This document shows positions 12,180-24,215 of a stretch of DNA of 64,000 nt, piece by piece (position 1 is the stretch's first letter; each line of letters opens with the position of its first letter). This DNA comes from Strongylocentrotus purpuratus (taxonomy: Eukaryota > Echinodermata > Echinoidea > Camarodonta > Strongylocentrotidae): the NCBI RefSeq assembly GCF_000002235.5, contig NW_022145597.1:28350423-28414422 (forward strand). The letters are read 5' to 3'. The notes below the pieces were generated by a model, which searched no databases, was not told the DNA's origin, and saw only the letters and a list, made by a program, of their open reading frames with translations. The translations under genes and the position numbers were made by a program.

Positions 12180-12480
12180 GGGGGGAGGGGGATCGAGGGG
12201 TACAAGTCTGTAATATGTAGCCCCCCCCCCCCTCACCAAAAAATGAATATACTGTATACAGGTACATGTCTACTGTGTAACATCTTAATTCACTAGGTGT
12301 CTCTTACACCAACAGACCTTTAAAAACCAAAGAAAAACAAGTTAATACATTATTTAGTTGCCTTTATGGTCCAAAGATGACTAAATGGAAGGAGGGGGGG
12401 GGGGAGAGACAATCTGTTTGACCCCCCCCCCCCCTCCTCTCCACTTGTGTACCTCCCCCCATGGCTAGAATGAATTCTAT
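12180..12480. repeat. Cluster of G and C homopolymer runs
   Basis: GGGGGGAGGGGG near 12180, C-runs near 12220 and 12423, and a G-run near 12393 lie within 300 bases. G-run and C-run face each other at 12393-12435 and could pair as a hairpin. Confidence 0.85.
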
Positions 12481-12704
12481 TTCCTATTCAGCATGAAATG
12501 TCACCTTATCTCTCACGATTGCCTTTGATTTGTGGGTGACTCATCGGAATCACCTTGAAAGCTAAGGTTAGAATTGATCCTTCGCGAGAAATCAATTCAT
12601 GTTTCCTAAGTGGGATCTCCACGTTTGCAATGTAATGAAGGCAAGTCATGAATATTCATGTTTCTTAGGTGTACAGGTTTCTGTTTGTTGGTTAGATACT
12701 AGTG

Positions 12705-12878
12705 GGGGTGTTGTGGTAAAGTGGTTTATAATCTCTGCCCGGCACTTATGTCCCTTGGCAGGGCATTAATCCACATTTGTCACTCTCAACCCAGGCTTAA
12801 ATGGATACCTAGCCATTGCTGGGGTAACAATAATTGCAGGGTCCTCAGGAAGAACAGCCTTGATGCTGATGAGGTTTC
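12705..12878 (+). repeat. tRNA-derived SINE, internally deleted copy
   Basis: GGTGTTGTGGTAAAGTGGTT resembles the A-box region of the full SINE at 53737. The body CACTTATGTCCCTTGGCAGG, CATTAATCCACATTTGTCAC and CTCAACCCAGGCTTAAATGG then follows the full copy in order. The B-box segment is missing and the 3' tail is lost or diverged. Confidence 0.75.
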
Positions 12879-13425
12879 TCAAAGTAAACAAAATTAGTAT
12901 TAGTACCGGTAGTACTCTGAATATTCATTTGATAATGAATGTATCTTTAATTCATAAACCACCTACTTCTGCTTCTCGTAAAATAAAACGCTAGGCCTAT
13001 TTCCAAATGAGCAAAATGCTGTTATTATATTAGAAGAAATGAAGAACTGAACATTACATGAGCAAATGTATATGAGCACTGTACATGTACGTTCATTTCA
13101 ATAGTCATACTTTATCTATTATCCAAAGTGCTTCTGACGTACATTACACCTACGTTTCCCCCATGTGAACACACACATACATGTATGTATATTATATTCA
13201 ATATAAATGTCCTTCTGATTTGATATTCCGCACGCATGTGACCTTGTGTGAACACACACATTTCTGCCTCCACTACTCGCAAACACTGCAAGCAGCACAC
13301 TCGACCCCGTGCATTAATTTGATGTATTGGAGCGACCTAAGTGCATTACGTTACGCACACGGTTTTAGCATATTACGGAAGCTTCCTCATAGAGCACTGC
13401 TGCAATTTCTATATACGAGTGTGTG
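12879..13425. other. Non-coding, no feature seen
   Basis: AT-rich sequence with TACATGTA palindromes near 13080 and 13180. The short frames are unsupported. Confidence 0.4.
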
Positions 13426-13665
13426 TACGTGAGAGAGAGAGGGGGATAGAGAGAGGATTAGAGAGAGAAAGAGAGAGAGAGATAGAGTGCGAGATGCTAG
13501 GTGTGTATATAGTGAGAGAAAAGAGAGTGAAGGAGAGTTGGAGAGAAAGCAAGACGCCTATGTATGAATATGTATGCATGTGTGTGTGTCAGAGAGAGAG
13601 AGAGATGGAATGAGATGGAGAGAACAAGAGAGGATGACAGAGGGAGAATGGGAGAGAGTGAAATG
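13426..13665 (+). repeat. (GA)n-rich tract
   Basis: Interrupted GA repeats with GTGTGTGT near 13578. They explain the Arg/Glu-rich frames in the region. Confidence 0.9.
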
Positions 13666-14340
13666 CTATGTGCCTAACCACCCAACAGAGGCCCCACACT
13701 CAGTGTGTGCACGCTCCTCTGACGCAGATGCAAGCATAATGCAAGCAAAGCTACTGTACTACATCTGTGTGTATGTGCTATCTACTGCTAGCTATCTTAT
13801 CCAACTAGCAGTGTTCTCAATGCAGACATCCAACCTTGGAATCGAATGATTGTGTGTTTTTGCCATAGCTAATAAAAATCTCTCCTTTTAGACTGTCTAC
13901 TTGAATATACCGCTCATCTCTTGCAGTTCTGTGTGTATTCTGCAAAATAGTTGACTCTACATTTGTCATTTGTGACATTTTTCCAGCGATAACTTGCCCT
14001 AAAATTGCACAGAAACGGTAAAACACTCAACAGATAGCATCTGGCGGTTTGTGCGATAGACGTGCATCGCTTGTTACGATGATGCGTCGGCTGGCTGGTC
14101 GACACTCCTACCCATGATAGCGGCTTTACGGGGATCCAGACAACAAGTGTCCGCTTATATTGGAAACAAATTGGATCATAACAAAACACTCGCAGCAGGG
14201 CTATTTTCTTCCTGGTCTCTTAAGAGGAGATAGGTAAGGTTTATTGGATTTTTACGTCTGGGAGAGAGATTCTTTATGAGATTATAGATTCATAAATCCT
14301 ATTCTGCATGAAGTACATTATACATTGTGTGCATGAACAT
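13666..14340. other. Non-coding; balanced-composition stretch at 13980-14200
   Basis: Around 14040-14150 the sequence is richer in GC (CGTGCATCGCTTGTTACGAT) and has no repeats. No exon signals found. Confidence 0.3.
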
Positions 14341-14425
14341 GTATATCATCTGTTTTGAGCCAAAAGGCCGTTAATATTCTTTAACACATGAATAATGCCC
14401 TGCTGGCTCCGAACAGCCAATATAC
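14341..14425. repeat. Hairpin-family copy 1
   Basis: GAGCCAAAAGGCCGTTAATA faces AATAATGCCCTGCTGGCTCC, with outer CATCTGTTTT and GAACAGCCAATATAC. This is a copy of the ~85-bp imperfect palindrome whose consensus stem is GAGCCAGAAGGGCATTAACTC / GAGTTAATGCCCTTCTGGCTC with outer TATTGTCTGTT / AACAGACAATA. Confidence 0.75.
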
Positions 14426-16010
14426 ATGTTATCATTTGTCTGAGAGTGCAATGCTAAATTCCTCTAACTCATTTGCAAGTTTAACGGAAAAAGAAATCTG
14501 ATTTACATACAAATTCTATCGTTGTATTGAATTTGTTTTCTTCAACAATGGGATGAAAGTAGAATGCAAGTATGAACACATGTTTCCTGCAACTATTACA
14601 TGAGCAACTCATATATTCTGTGTGTATATCATTTGACAAGGTATTCAATTTCACACATGAATATGATCTAGTGTATCAAATATATGTAGTGAATATAATT
14701 TATTGAAATATGACTTGCCAATAGAAAGAATTTATAGAAAAATAAATACACTTTATCTTCCCCACCCAATACTTTGTATAAAAACATCACAAGGTTTTAA
14801 TGTACAAGTATTATGTGCTTCATGAACATGCATTACAGTGTCATTATTGATACAATGATTGTATAACTTTACTGTTTGTTTAGTTCAATAAAATAGTTTA
14901 AATACAAAAAAGATACACATTTAGGGTATTTGAATTCCAATTAAGGTTAAGTGTGATTAAGCAAAGCCTAACAGTTGATAACAGAATGTGATACAAAAAA
15001 GAAAAATCAGTATTAAAGGTCACATTACAAAGTGAAATATTGGAACATGTAGGCCTACGATACATACAATGTACATGCGGCTGTGCTGTACAGATATCCT
15101 TGAATCCTGTTCATTTTGTACATTTATGGTCACTCACAAGGGAGTAGCAATATTTGAGATGTTAGAATTCAGTCACAAATGATACATGATAGCTCAGTCT
15201 GTCCTTTAAATAGTCAGAATATTTTGTAATCCTAACTTGAAAAATGAAATAGTGGGAAGGTAAATTATAACTTAAATTTGACCTAGATATACATTTATTT
15301 AATGCTGTCTACCTACTACAGCCATCTAATTTCTCTGATAAAGTATTTCCATGCATGTTTGAAAGCTTTGATCTCAATACAAAATATTTACTTCCAAAAT
15401 GTTCTGTTTTAGCATTTACAATGTAGCTACAGCTCTTTAATGTATTTCCGAGTATTTTTTTTCTTTAATTTATGTATAAAAAATATTTGACATTTATTGC
15501 TGTACTCTACAGAAACAACAATAACAACAAAATCAATAACAAAACAAAAACAACAAAAAACAAGTTTACCTACAACTTGCATTCAACATTTGAGTCTCAA
15601 TTTTTTTTAAATTATTTTTTTAAATTATTTTTTAAATCAATTATTCATTTATTTCTTTTTGGAGGCCATTAAAAATGTCGCTGCAAAACTTTGACACTGT
15701 TTAAAGATCACTCACAAATAAAATTGGCAATAACGCACAAATGATCAGAAGACTGTTTTCTGTTTAAGCCAGCAGTTTTGATGTGATTATTACTGAATAT
15801 GAATGAAATGTTATGCCATTTATCATAACAACATTGATTAGATTTGGGTTTATCGCTGCTGGGGGATGTGGTTTTGTGGTATTTTCATTGTTTCTATTAT
15901 ATCAAAATCGTTATATTTTATGGCATTTTTTTCTTCAGACAGAGTTACATGTTTATGATTTGTTTCAAGAGAGAGACAAATTTCAAGATGGGAATATCAT
16001 CTTCAACGAG
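14426..16010. other. AT-rich non-coding DNA, no feature seen
   Basis: Strongly AT-rich with A- and T-runs (CAAAAACAACAAAAAACAAG near 15545; TTTTTTAAATT repeats near 15600). No gene or repeat family identified. Confidence 0.4.
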
Positions 16011-16256
16011 GTGGTAGGTGGAGAGAATAGGAGAGAGAGAAGGAGAGAGCAAAAGAGATAGGAAGAGAAAGAGAGAATAGGAGAGAGAGAAGGAGAGAGC
16101 AAAAGAGATAGGAAGAGAAAGAGCGAGAGAATTAGAAAAACAGAGGCACATACAGAGAAGCCGAGAGAGATAGCAAGACACACACACACACATACAGAGA
16201 AACAGAGAGAGAGAGAGAGACAGACAGAGAGAGAGGGAGAGAGAGGGAGAGAGACA
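16011..16256 (+). repeat. (GA)n tract with a 50-bp tandem duplication
   Basis: GAATAGGAGAGAGAGAAGGA begins near 16025 and again near 16075, with AGAGCAAAAGAGATAGGAAG in each. This is two nearly identical 50-bp units inside GA-rich DNA; CA and GA runs follow. Confidence 0.85.
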
Positions 16257-16601
16257 TTACTGACATTACTTTGGTAAACAGCCACATCATGTACAGTTGT
16301 ATCGATTAAACCGGTTTCATGCTGTATTTTCTATATAAAGCTCCCATTAATTATAATAAAGTGGGTTTTCCTTGAATTTTCATGTTTATGAAATGTGATT
16401 TTCTTTCGAGGTGGGTTTTTTTCTTTTGTCATTTTTGTTTATGAAAGAGTTATGAATACATTCATTTGAAAACATTTGGAGAGAAATATGGTTTAATATA
16501 ATACTGCCATTAATAAAATGCATGATTATTGCTTGCTTTACTGGATACTGAATGAGAAGTATCAAATCCACAACGGAATAGAGTTCATTGAATCTTGATT
16601 G

Positions 16602-16650
16602 CACGGCGCCTTCATAATGGACGGTGCCTTCATAATAGACGGTGCCTCTC
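16602..16650 (+). repeat. ~20-bp tandem repeat, about 2.4 units
   Basis: GGCGCCTTCATAATGGACGG, then GTGCCTTCATAATAGACGG, then GTGCCTC. A small, recent tandem duplication. Confidence 0.8.
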
Positions 16651-17434
16651 TCGACTCACATGCTATCTAGATCAATATCAATTGAATCTTCATCCTCCTC
16701 CCTCCAAGGTTTACCGAAGGTATTTCCAGCATCACCGACACCATTGCTTGCATTCTATGATGATTTGCATCACTGTTGGATCTTGTGCAATGTTTGTAAA
16801 AGATATCCCCAGGATTCCTCCCTTACTTTTAACACACATTCAGTGATGATCAGCATGATTTTTTACATATTTGCCTCCTTCCCCTTCCCCTTTTTCCTTC
16901 TTCCTTCCTTCTTTCTTCCTCTCACAGTTCTTCCATCCATGAACATTTCTCCTTACCTTTCCCCTTTCTAAATTGTTCTCCTTTCTAAACTATTCTCTCT
17001 CTTCTTCCTCCTCCACCACTGTCTCCCTCCTCTAGCTCCAATTCATCTCTTCCTCCCCTCCTCCCCCTCTCTCTCCCTTCCTTCCTTCTATCTTTCCCCC
17101 TCCTATCCTTCCCCCTCCTATCTTTCCCCCTCCTATCCTTCCCCCTCCTATCCTTCCTTCACCAAGATAACTTCACATCCAGGAAAGCTGTGGCAAGACA
17201 TCCACCTTGCCCCTACTTCCTTCCTTCTCCTTCTCCCTCTCTCCCTCCTCCCTCTTTTCTTCTCCCATCAAAGTTTGCTTAAGATATATCCAGCCTAGCT
17301 TCTTGCTTGACGGAAGACGGCTGTCAAACGTGGGGACCTTTTCATTTAGCCTCGTTTCCGTCTTCAAGGAAAGCCGGCTACCCTTCCATTCACTCCAGTC
17401 AGATACGTAAACTTAGAAGTGCAGGCGTGAGTTG
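16651..17434 (+). repeat. Pyrimidine-rich region with CCCCCTCCTATC(C/T)TT units
   Basis: CT-rich from about 16870 to 17160, with four or five repeats of a 16-base CCCCCTCCTATCCTTC-type unit at 17096-17156. A second CT patch lies at 17215-17270. No gene supported. Confidence 0.75.
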
Positions 17435-17632
17435 ACATTACTTAAAGCCCCACTGTCCTACTTGTAGTTACTTGCTCCCTCTATATAGAAAACGATGCCT
17501 AATCGGTGACCATTGGTCCATCATGATCCTCTTTTTCTTATGCTAATTGAGAGCTGAGTTGATGAGATAGCCACCCGTCTTTGACCATGCTGTATGGTCT
17601 AATCCCTCCTGGCTAAACTAGTACAGCCTGCC
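17435..17632 (+). repeat. ~180-bp interspersed repeat, copy 2
   Basis: Begins AAAGCCCCACTGTCCTACTT and carries TATATAGAAAACGATGCC, ATCGGTGACCATTGG, GAGAGCTGAGTTGATGAGAT and GTCTAATCCCTCCTGGC. It matches 31768-31945 closely in direct orientation and 4766-4945 in inverted orientation. Confidence 0.8.
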
Positions 17633-17692
17633 TTTAAGTATGCAGTCCAGTATAAGGCATGCTTGGTATAGGAATCTAGTTTTGAAATTTGA

Positions 17693-17850
17693 GGTTGTGT
17701 GGTATAGTGGATAAGTCACCAGCCTGTGGATCACAATGTACAGGGTTCAAATCTCTGCCTTATTCCTTTGTACATTTGCCACTCTCCACCCAAGTACAGC
17801 TAATGGGTAGTGGATAGAGTTGATAAGAAGAAATTCCTTACATGATGTAG
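17693..17850 (+). repeat. tRNA-derived SINE, 3'-truncated copy
   Basis: TGTGGTATAGTGGATAAGTC matches a Pol III A box and GGGTTCAAATC a B box about 35 bases on. The downstream TGTACATTTGCCACTCTCCACCCA matches the body of the full SINE at 53737. The terminal (ATT)n tail is absent. Confidence 0.75.
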
Positions 17851-19773
17851 CCAATCATCATGTTTTTGTCAAGAGGAGACTACTAAAGGAGCATTAAAAG
17901 AGAATAAAGGGTAAAGAAACAAAAACAGTTACAGAGTTCATGAAATTTTTTCCTGTCATAATACAATTTTATTCCAAACAAACCCATCTTCTGCATGACA
18001 AACATTTCAGCAATACTTCAGGCCAGTTTCTTGAAATGAAATTCCATTACGCTAACTCAAAAATAACTTTTAAGACAATTGGTAAACAGTCTGAGCAAAT
18101 CAATTAAATAAACCATTTGCTCTGGTGACAATTGCACCCGATTTTATTTCATTAAAAATGTAGGGTTTCAATTGAATTTTCAGGTTAGGGTCATGTTTTC
18201 ATCTGAGTGTTAGGGTTCATGGTTGAGATTAGGGAAGGTGTTAGGTACGTGTGCACGTGGTGTTGGTTCAATGAGTGAAGTTTGAAATTCAGTAAGTGTA
18301 GGTAATTGAAAGAGGAGAAATTGCTGCTTTGAGAAATTGACAAACACCAATGGCCCTAATATATCGATTCCATGTGCCTTGAAGGTCAACAAATGGGGTC
18401 ACGATTTGCAGTGGCGTTTCTCAGAAAGTAACGATTGTGAAAACAGCTCTAAAACAGTTGCTGTTGTGATTTAGTTGTGAATTTGCTCAGAGCATTTTTA
18501 TAAAATGATGCTACTGGCATATTATTATTTCAGTAGATTGAAATGACATTTGAAAACATCTGGAATCAAAACATTTGTTTTACAAAGTACTTTATTGTTG
18601 ATGAAACAAGATAGTAGCTTTTTAAACATGTACATCAGCAATAACAACGGTTTAAAGCGACAGAGCACTTTAAAAGCTTTCAAAATTTGAACAGTGATTT
18701 AAGAGTAAGAAAAATACAAGCAATTTGAAAATCACCCTCCAGAATATGTCATGAGAAGAACACTTTGTCCAGAACAAAGTCAGACCTTTGACGATACTTT
18801 GAAGAACTTAGAAAAAGGAATCACATTATTTCTAAAACAAGATTAAATAATCTAAACTATAGCTGTCATTTCACCTAAAATGCCCCTGGTAATGTCAAAA
18901 CAGATATTCTAGAAGAAGAACTTCTAAAGGAATGCTCCTGTAATCTAAGAATGGTTGAAAGCTTCACTTGTGTTCTGGTTATTTTGATATGGAATTGAAT
19001 GTGAAGAAGAAAATGATTGTTTATTTAGTAGATTATTTATGATATTGTTTAGGATATTTGATCATTTGTTTAAATGATGTAATATAGCAGGCAGATTTGT
19101 ACTGTAAAATTTGTTTATCTGAAAAGTCCTATGATACTTTTACAACAAGGCCTTTAACAAAATCTGAGGCTACGTTTTGATTATTTTATAAACAGTACAA
19201 GACAGTTTCTACTAAATTGCAAACTAAAATCTGAGATTACCTCTAAGCAGTAAGTATGATCTGGACGCTTTCTGTACAGATCCAAAGTAAATATAATTAT
19301 GTATCTAGGTAATCTTGCCCAGAGAAGCCATAAACGCTGCCCTCTCTCTCTATATACACCAGTGGGTCCAATCTTATGAATGGTGCCTAATTTTTAACAA
19401 ATGCCTGTGGTGCTGTATCCTTCATTTGGGTTAATGCATTAATCCTACCTGTGTGGCTAGGAACAGAATCCCTGCAGGAGATTTAATATATATCGGCCAT
19501 TTTGCTCCCCAGAGAAGGAAAGATCAACAAACGTGGACGAATTCTTGTTAACAAGCTCCAATTAAAGTGTACCTTCTTCATTAAACCCCTCCTCAAGCTA
19601 TTATTTCTCACTCCAAGCTGAGGAGAAATCCCATGTAAAGACAATCTCTGGTTCCACAAGTTCAATACCCACACTGATAGATTTTTATATTGATGTCTTG
19701 TTTGATTTTTTTCCCCTTCTTCTACGGTCGAAAGCAAGAAGGGCATCTACTTTGTTGAAATGATACAAGTCTC
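17851..19773. other. Non-coding; degenerate TTAGGG-like patch at 18180-18245
   Basis: GTTAGGGTCATG, GTTAGGGTTCATGG, GATTAGGGAAGG and GTTAGGTAC occur within about 65 bases, like a decayed telomere-type repeat. The remainder shows no gene or clear repeat. Confidence 0.4.
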
Positions 19774-19860
19774 ATATCGTTTGTTGGGAGCCACAATGGT
19801 GAAAGATCATATACTTTAACACAGAGTTAATGCCCCTGTTGATCTAAACAGACAATATAC
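19774..19860. repeat. Hairpin-family copy 2 (diverged)
   Basis: ATATCGTTTGTTGGGAGCCA opens the unit, CATATACTTTAACACAGAG forms the central segment, and GTTAATGCCCCTGTTGATCT then AAACAGACAATATAC closes it. The right arm is partly replaced. Confidence 0.65.
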
Positions 19861-20012
19861 CCCTCTTGATCTAAACAAACCCTAAATAGTAGCTGAGACT
19901 ATTCTGCACTGAAGTGTGGCATTCTCATCAACTAGAAGATGCTCTTGTACAGTTACTTAAAGAATCATGATGGTAAAAATGAAGTGATTATGATAGATTT
20001 ATCAAAATGCAA

Positions 20013-20104
20013 TACACGGTATCTGTTTGGAGCCAGAAGGGCATTATCTGTGTGTGAAATGATAGGAGCTAACACCTTTCTGGCTCCAAACAGACAATTG
20101 TATT
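20013..20104. repeat. Hairpin-family copy 3
   Basis: TGTTTGGAGCCAGAAGGGCA faces CACCTTTCTGGCTCCAAACA, with CAATTGTAT at the outer right and ATACACGGTAT at the left. It lies about 150 bases from copy 2. Confidence 0.8.
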
Positions 20105-20151
20105 CATGTGATAAGGAGGAGAGAAATATCCCAATGTGAAGGGGGAAGATA

Positions 20152-20262
20152 AAAGAGAAGGTTGAGTTCTGGGAAGAGGTGAAAAATAATTTGTGTGGAA
20201 GAACATCAGATAAAACATGTTCCCTGAAAAGCATGGCTCTTCAAATGCCTTCATATTCTAAA
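20152..20262 (+). repeat. ~110-bp interspersed repeat (AAAGAGAAGGTTGAGTTC type)
   Basis: AAAAGAGAAGGTTGAGTTC, AAATAATTTGTG and CTCTTCAAATGCCTTCATAT appear here, and in the same order at 21389-21485. The first motif alone recurs near 4669 and 1871. Confidence 0.6.
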
Positions 20263-20309
20263 TACGTCATGTAACATCGTAAAAATCGGGATGGATTTTT
20301 ACGCCACGT

Positions 20310-20521
20310 GTTCATGTAGTCCCATATCTTTCTGTGTACAGTGTTTGTAACTTTAGCAAGACTTGGCCAAATTTCTTATCATGTTGATGATTCCAGAACC
20401 TTGCAATACACACAAATACTTATATGCTAGATGATCAACGTTTTCTGGTCGATTCCACACCGTTTATTTCATAATGCAATCGCATAACCAGAACTGGTCT
20501 ATACCTTTAAGCTCAACGTTG
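20310..20521 (+). repeat. ~210-bp interspersed repeat, copy 1
   Basis: TTTCTGTGTACAGTGTTTGT, GATTCCAGAACCTTGCAATA and CACAATGCAATCGCAT-like landmarks match 36085-36303 in the same order and direction. Confidence 0.75.
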
Positions 20522-20639
20522 GAGGAATGAATATGGAGAGGATGAGGGGGCCTTCTAAGATTAATATTAGGTTTCCCTAATGAAATCATGTGGGGTATTG
20601 AGATTAATTTTCAACATGTGTGCATCATAGAGAAATGAG

Positions 20640-20880
20640 GGAAGATGGGGAAATGGGGAGAGAAAGGGGGGATGGGAAGACAGAATGGGAGAGGGAGAGA
20701 GAGAGGGGGGAGAGAGGGGGAGACAAGGGGGAGGGATGGAGATAAGTGAGATATAGATAGAGAGACAGAGACAGAAAGAAGGGGAGGGAAGGAGAGAAGT
20801 GAAAGAGAGAGAGAGAGAGAGAGAAGGGGGGGGGGAGATGAGAGATGGAGATGTGGGGGGGGGGGGAGGTGGTAGAGAGT
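20640..20880 (+). repeat. (GA)n and poly-G tract
   Basis: GGGAGAGAGA-type purine DNA with G-runs near 20826 and 20855. Confidence 0.9.
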
Positions 20881-21517
20881 ATATTATATGTACATGTAGT
20901 AATAGAGGGAGAAAAGAGAAAACATAGATGGATATAATATGTAAACTAGATAAATATTACCCCATAAATGTGCTCTGGCAGCATTTTTAGACTTGGAAAT
21001 TGTGAAAGATATTGCTTGGTGCTTGTCAGCAATTTCTGTGACACTCCCCTCTCCCTCTCCCCCACCACCACCCTAGATATGCCACAGTATTATCTGTTAA
21101 TCAAAAGAAAGTATTCATATCATGGTAACATGGTAAAAGATAACAAAACTATTCTTAAATTCCCATCCTCCATCTCCATTTTATACCTAAAGGTCATCAC
21201 TGTCATTTGATCAGCTCAAAATGGTTATTAATGACTCAAATCTTGCTATTTATCTTACAAGCGTAAGAGAGTACAAGATATTGGAGCTGGGTAAATTTTG
21301 ATATCATGTATCTATTAGGGGCCCATTTCCCTGAAATTGGTATAGGATAGAGTTATATCAATGTCATAAGGGATGTGGAGAGTATTTTAAAGAGAAGGTT
21401 GGGTTTGAGTAAATAATTTGTGAGTTTTATCTTTCTTCTGTCCTCGAAAAGGACTACTCTTTGAATGCCCTCATATTTGAAATGAGATGAAAAAAGCTTT
21501 TTGGTGTTAGATCACTG
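20881..21517 (+). other. Non-coding; contains repeat copy at 21389-21485
   Basis: 21389-21485 carries TTAAAGAGAAGGTTGGGTTT, AAATAATTTGTGAG and CTCTTTGAATGCCCTCATAT, matching 20152-20262. Nothing else identified. Confidence 0.45.
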
Positions 21518-21783
21518 ACACTGTTGCCCAGAAAGAAGAAATTATTGTTATTCTCACATCTTTTCGTGAAATGATTGTGACAAACTAACAATATGGTTTA
21601 TCCTTGAAAGATAAAGGTTATATCTTATCAGAAATATATTGATTAATCTGAAGAGTCATAGAGATTGATCAATAATATGCTGAGATAATATTATCTTAAT
21701 CTATTAAGAATAAAGCATAATGCTACAATCATTTCATGAAAAGATAGAAGGATAAAAGTATAAAATTCTCTTGGCAACAGTGT
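21518..21783. mobile_element. Foldback DNA element with ~60-bp inverted ends
   Basis: ACACTGTTGCCCAGAAAGAA and CTTTTCGTGAAATGATTGTG on the left match the reverse complement of AATCATTTCATGAAAAGATA and GGCAACAGTGT on the right. Total length 266 bp with no coding. A MITE; the ACACTGTTG-type end would suit a Tc1/mariner-like element, but a TA duplication is not clear on both sides. Confidence 0.65.
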
Positions 21784-22740
21784 AGCAGCTACACCAATAG
21801 ATTAAAAAAATCAGTAACCTTGGTCAACTCTTTGTATTAACTTTAATGCATACTCTGCCCTTTTGTTATCACACGATTTCATGGGAGTATTTCTAGCAAA
21901 TCTATCTGTATAGGCATGTACTTTATTCACGTATCCCTCAAATCAATATCAATCCTTAATGAAAGCATTGAAAAGAAATCATTGAGCTATAATCGAATGT
22001 CATCCAGTGATTTCAGAATCATTGAAAGAAGGAAATAGATGAACGGAAACACGCAAATAGTACACGTTGGCACCTTGCCAAAAGCGACCTGCTTCTGCGC
22101 TCCACGAGCTCGACCCACCGTGCCAATCAACGAGTTTTCACCATGGCTAATTAATGAAGTAGATTTGAATGACTGAAACAAGGAGGGTGAATCACTCCTC
22201 ATGGATCTATTCCACAACCTTGATACCAGGAATATCATCACCATCGGAAGCACGTTTGCCATTTTGTTTTCAGTCTTCACAGGTAAAATGAGCTTTTAGG
22301 TGCAGAGCGCAGTGAGTGCCGTAGCAAGTATTAATTGTTAGCTCAGAGCTGGAAGGGCATTAACTAGTACCATTTTACATGCAGAGTTAAACCTCAGTCA
22401 CACTGCCATACCGATTCCAATAGACCCGTTTACTATAATTTGATGCATACTTTTTTTAATGAAATTTCTCTTTATGACTAAAAAGCTTGCCAGATGGATG
22501 CCAAACATAGCAACAAGTAAATGTATGCAGAGTGAATTTCATCCATAGAGATGCTGTTATGCGTAGGGGGATGAATTAAGTAGTTGGTCAACAAGTTTCA
22601 CGAGAAAAACATGCATATATTGTGAAATACGTTAATGGTAAGCTTGTCTATTCCAAACCATATGATTCTTATCCATTTAATGTAACGTAATTTGTTGTTC
22701 AATCCGTAGTTGGTCTGTTGTCGCCCTCATCGGTGCAACC
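21784..22740. other. Non-coding; hairpin-family half copy at 22339-22390
   Basis: TTAGCTCAGAGCTGGAAGGGCATTAACTAG with GCAGAGTTAA is a left half and centre of the hairpin family. The minus-strand 97-codon frame 21987-22280 has a hydrophobic N-terminus but no domain or conserved feature I recognise, and is not called a gene. Confidence 0.4.
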
Positions 22741-23054
22741 GGGGGATGTTACACAAAGATTCTAAGTCAAACTTAACTCTAAGTTGGACTTAAATATTAT
22801 GGAGAGCCATTTGTAGCCTTATAATGAAATAAAAATTTAAAGCAAATATTCAGGTATTTTAGACTTTTCATAAATTCCACATCATGAACATGAAATCTCC
22901 CACGATAATAGAAAATATGATTGATTTGAATCAACATTTTACGCCTTTTAGAATAACTTTTACAAAATATTTTCAAAGATGGTAATGGCTTTCCATAATT
23001 GTTGAGTCCAATTTAGAGATAAGTCCAACTTAGGATCTTTGTGAAACACCCCCC
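22741..23054. mobile_element. Foldback MITE, family B, full copy (314 bp)
   Basis: GGGGGATGTTACACAAAGAT plus TCTAAGTCAAACTTAACTCT on the left matches the reverse complement of AGAGATAAGTCCAACTTAGG and ATCTTTGTGAAACACCCCCC on the right. No coding. A truncated relative is at 27453-27588. The GTGTTTCAC-type end resembles family A and the element at 61229, so these may share a transposase type. Confidence 0.8.
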
Positions 23055-23633
23055 TTGACTGATAATGCCTATCTAGCTCTGAGCACAGGACATGAATATT
23101 GATTAGTTTCCTTGCAAGCGTACCGTCATGAATTTGACGAAAGATCTCAAACGATTTGTTCTATGATAGATGAGATTGAAAATGAGATTGAATTGCAAGG
23201 GATGTTAGGAAAGATTATCAGCAAAAAGAAGAGGGGGATATGAGATCGATTCTCTTTAATTCTGATTAAAGCTTATGATGAAAGCTTGAAAGAGATTTGA
23301 TTTGTGCTTACAGATCTCAAATGGCGATGTTTAAAAAAAAAACAGAAATCAATATTACAGGTAAAAGACAGCATGGCAATTTTAGGAAATTAATAAGGAC
23401 TGATTGCAAAAATTTGTTATTGAAAATATGAGGTTTGCAGTACAAACAGAAGAATCTCTACTTTGCTTTGGATAAAAACGAAGCCATGCTTGAAGAATAT
23501 TGATTAATTACTAGGTACTTATGATTTTCAGTAAATGTTTTAGAAATCTCACGTTGAAAGAAAGTCTTAACAAGCGGAAGCAAACATATCTATAAAGACA
23601 GGCGCTATTGGCTATTGAGGAGAATAATTATTG
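23055..23633. other. Non-coding, no feature seen
   Basis: AT-rich single-copy-looking DNA. Confidence 0.4.
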
Positions 23634-23800
23634 TCAAAATAAAGGGAGAGAGAGAGAGAGAGAAAGGGGTAACAGGGAGAGTGAAACAGGATGGATTTGA
23701 AAACTTATTGTGCACATTATAGAGAACCACAATACTAAATAGAGTTTGTATTTTGTTGCAGTGTGGGTAGAAGCTGGGGGGGGGGGGGGGGGGTTGAAAT
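23634..23800. repeat. (GA)n and an 18-base poly-G run
   Basis: GA repeats at 23643-23665 and uninterrupted G at 23776-23793. Confidence 0.9.
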
Positions 23801-24059
23801 AGATAAATGAAAAACACCATATATCCTTTCCCAAATTTATACATTTAACTTGGAAATCTGCACTCACAGGGGGCTGACCCTTGGGAGGAGAGTCACTCAG
23901 ATTCTCGGTTTACAATAAACTTCTCTGTAAATTATCTACTTTTGATGCATTATTGTTAATTTGTATTTTGTACATTATAATCATTCATGTTGTTTTAAAT
24001 TTTCTTATTCTTCATGGTAACTCATGCCAATTATGTTTTCCTCTGATTTGACTTGATTT

Positions 24060-24215
24060 GTTTATTTTGCATATGTTTATGTTTTGTTATCTTTTGTTAT
24101 GGTTTTTGTTTGTATATTTTTATTTAGTTAACACAGACTTTCTGAAAATCAGCCGTTGAGGCTGAAAGTGTTACCATGTTTAAATAAATAAATGAAATGA
24201 AATGAAATGAAAAAT
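24060..24215 (+). mobile_element. Probable 3' end of a non-LTR retrotransposon (LINE-like remnant)
   Basis: CAGCCGTTGAGGCTGAAAGT then GTTACCATGTTTAAATAAAT leads into (AAATG)n at about 24188-24212. A short T-rich 3' UTR ending in a microsatellite-like tail is typical of CR1/L2/Jockey-type LINE insertions, which are mostly 5'-truncated. No reverse transcriptase frame is present upstream. Its 5' limit is uncertain and may reach back to about 23870. Confidence 0.45.

Noticed and set aside
21987-22280. Minus-strand frame with a hydrophobic N-terminus (secreted-peptide look)
   Set aside because: No conserved cysteines, no cleavage or processing pattern and no homology I can recall. A chance frame is the simpler view.
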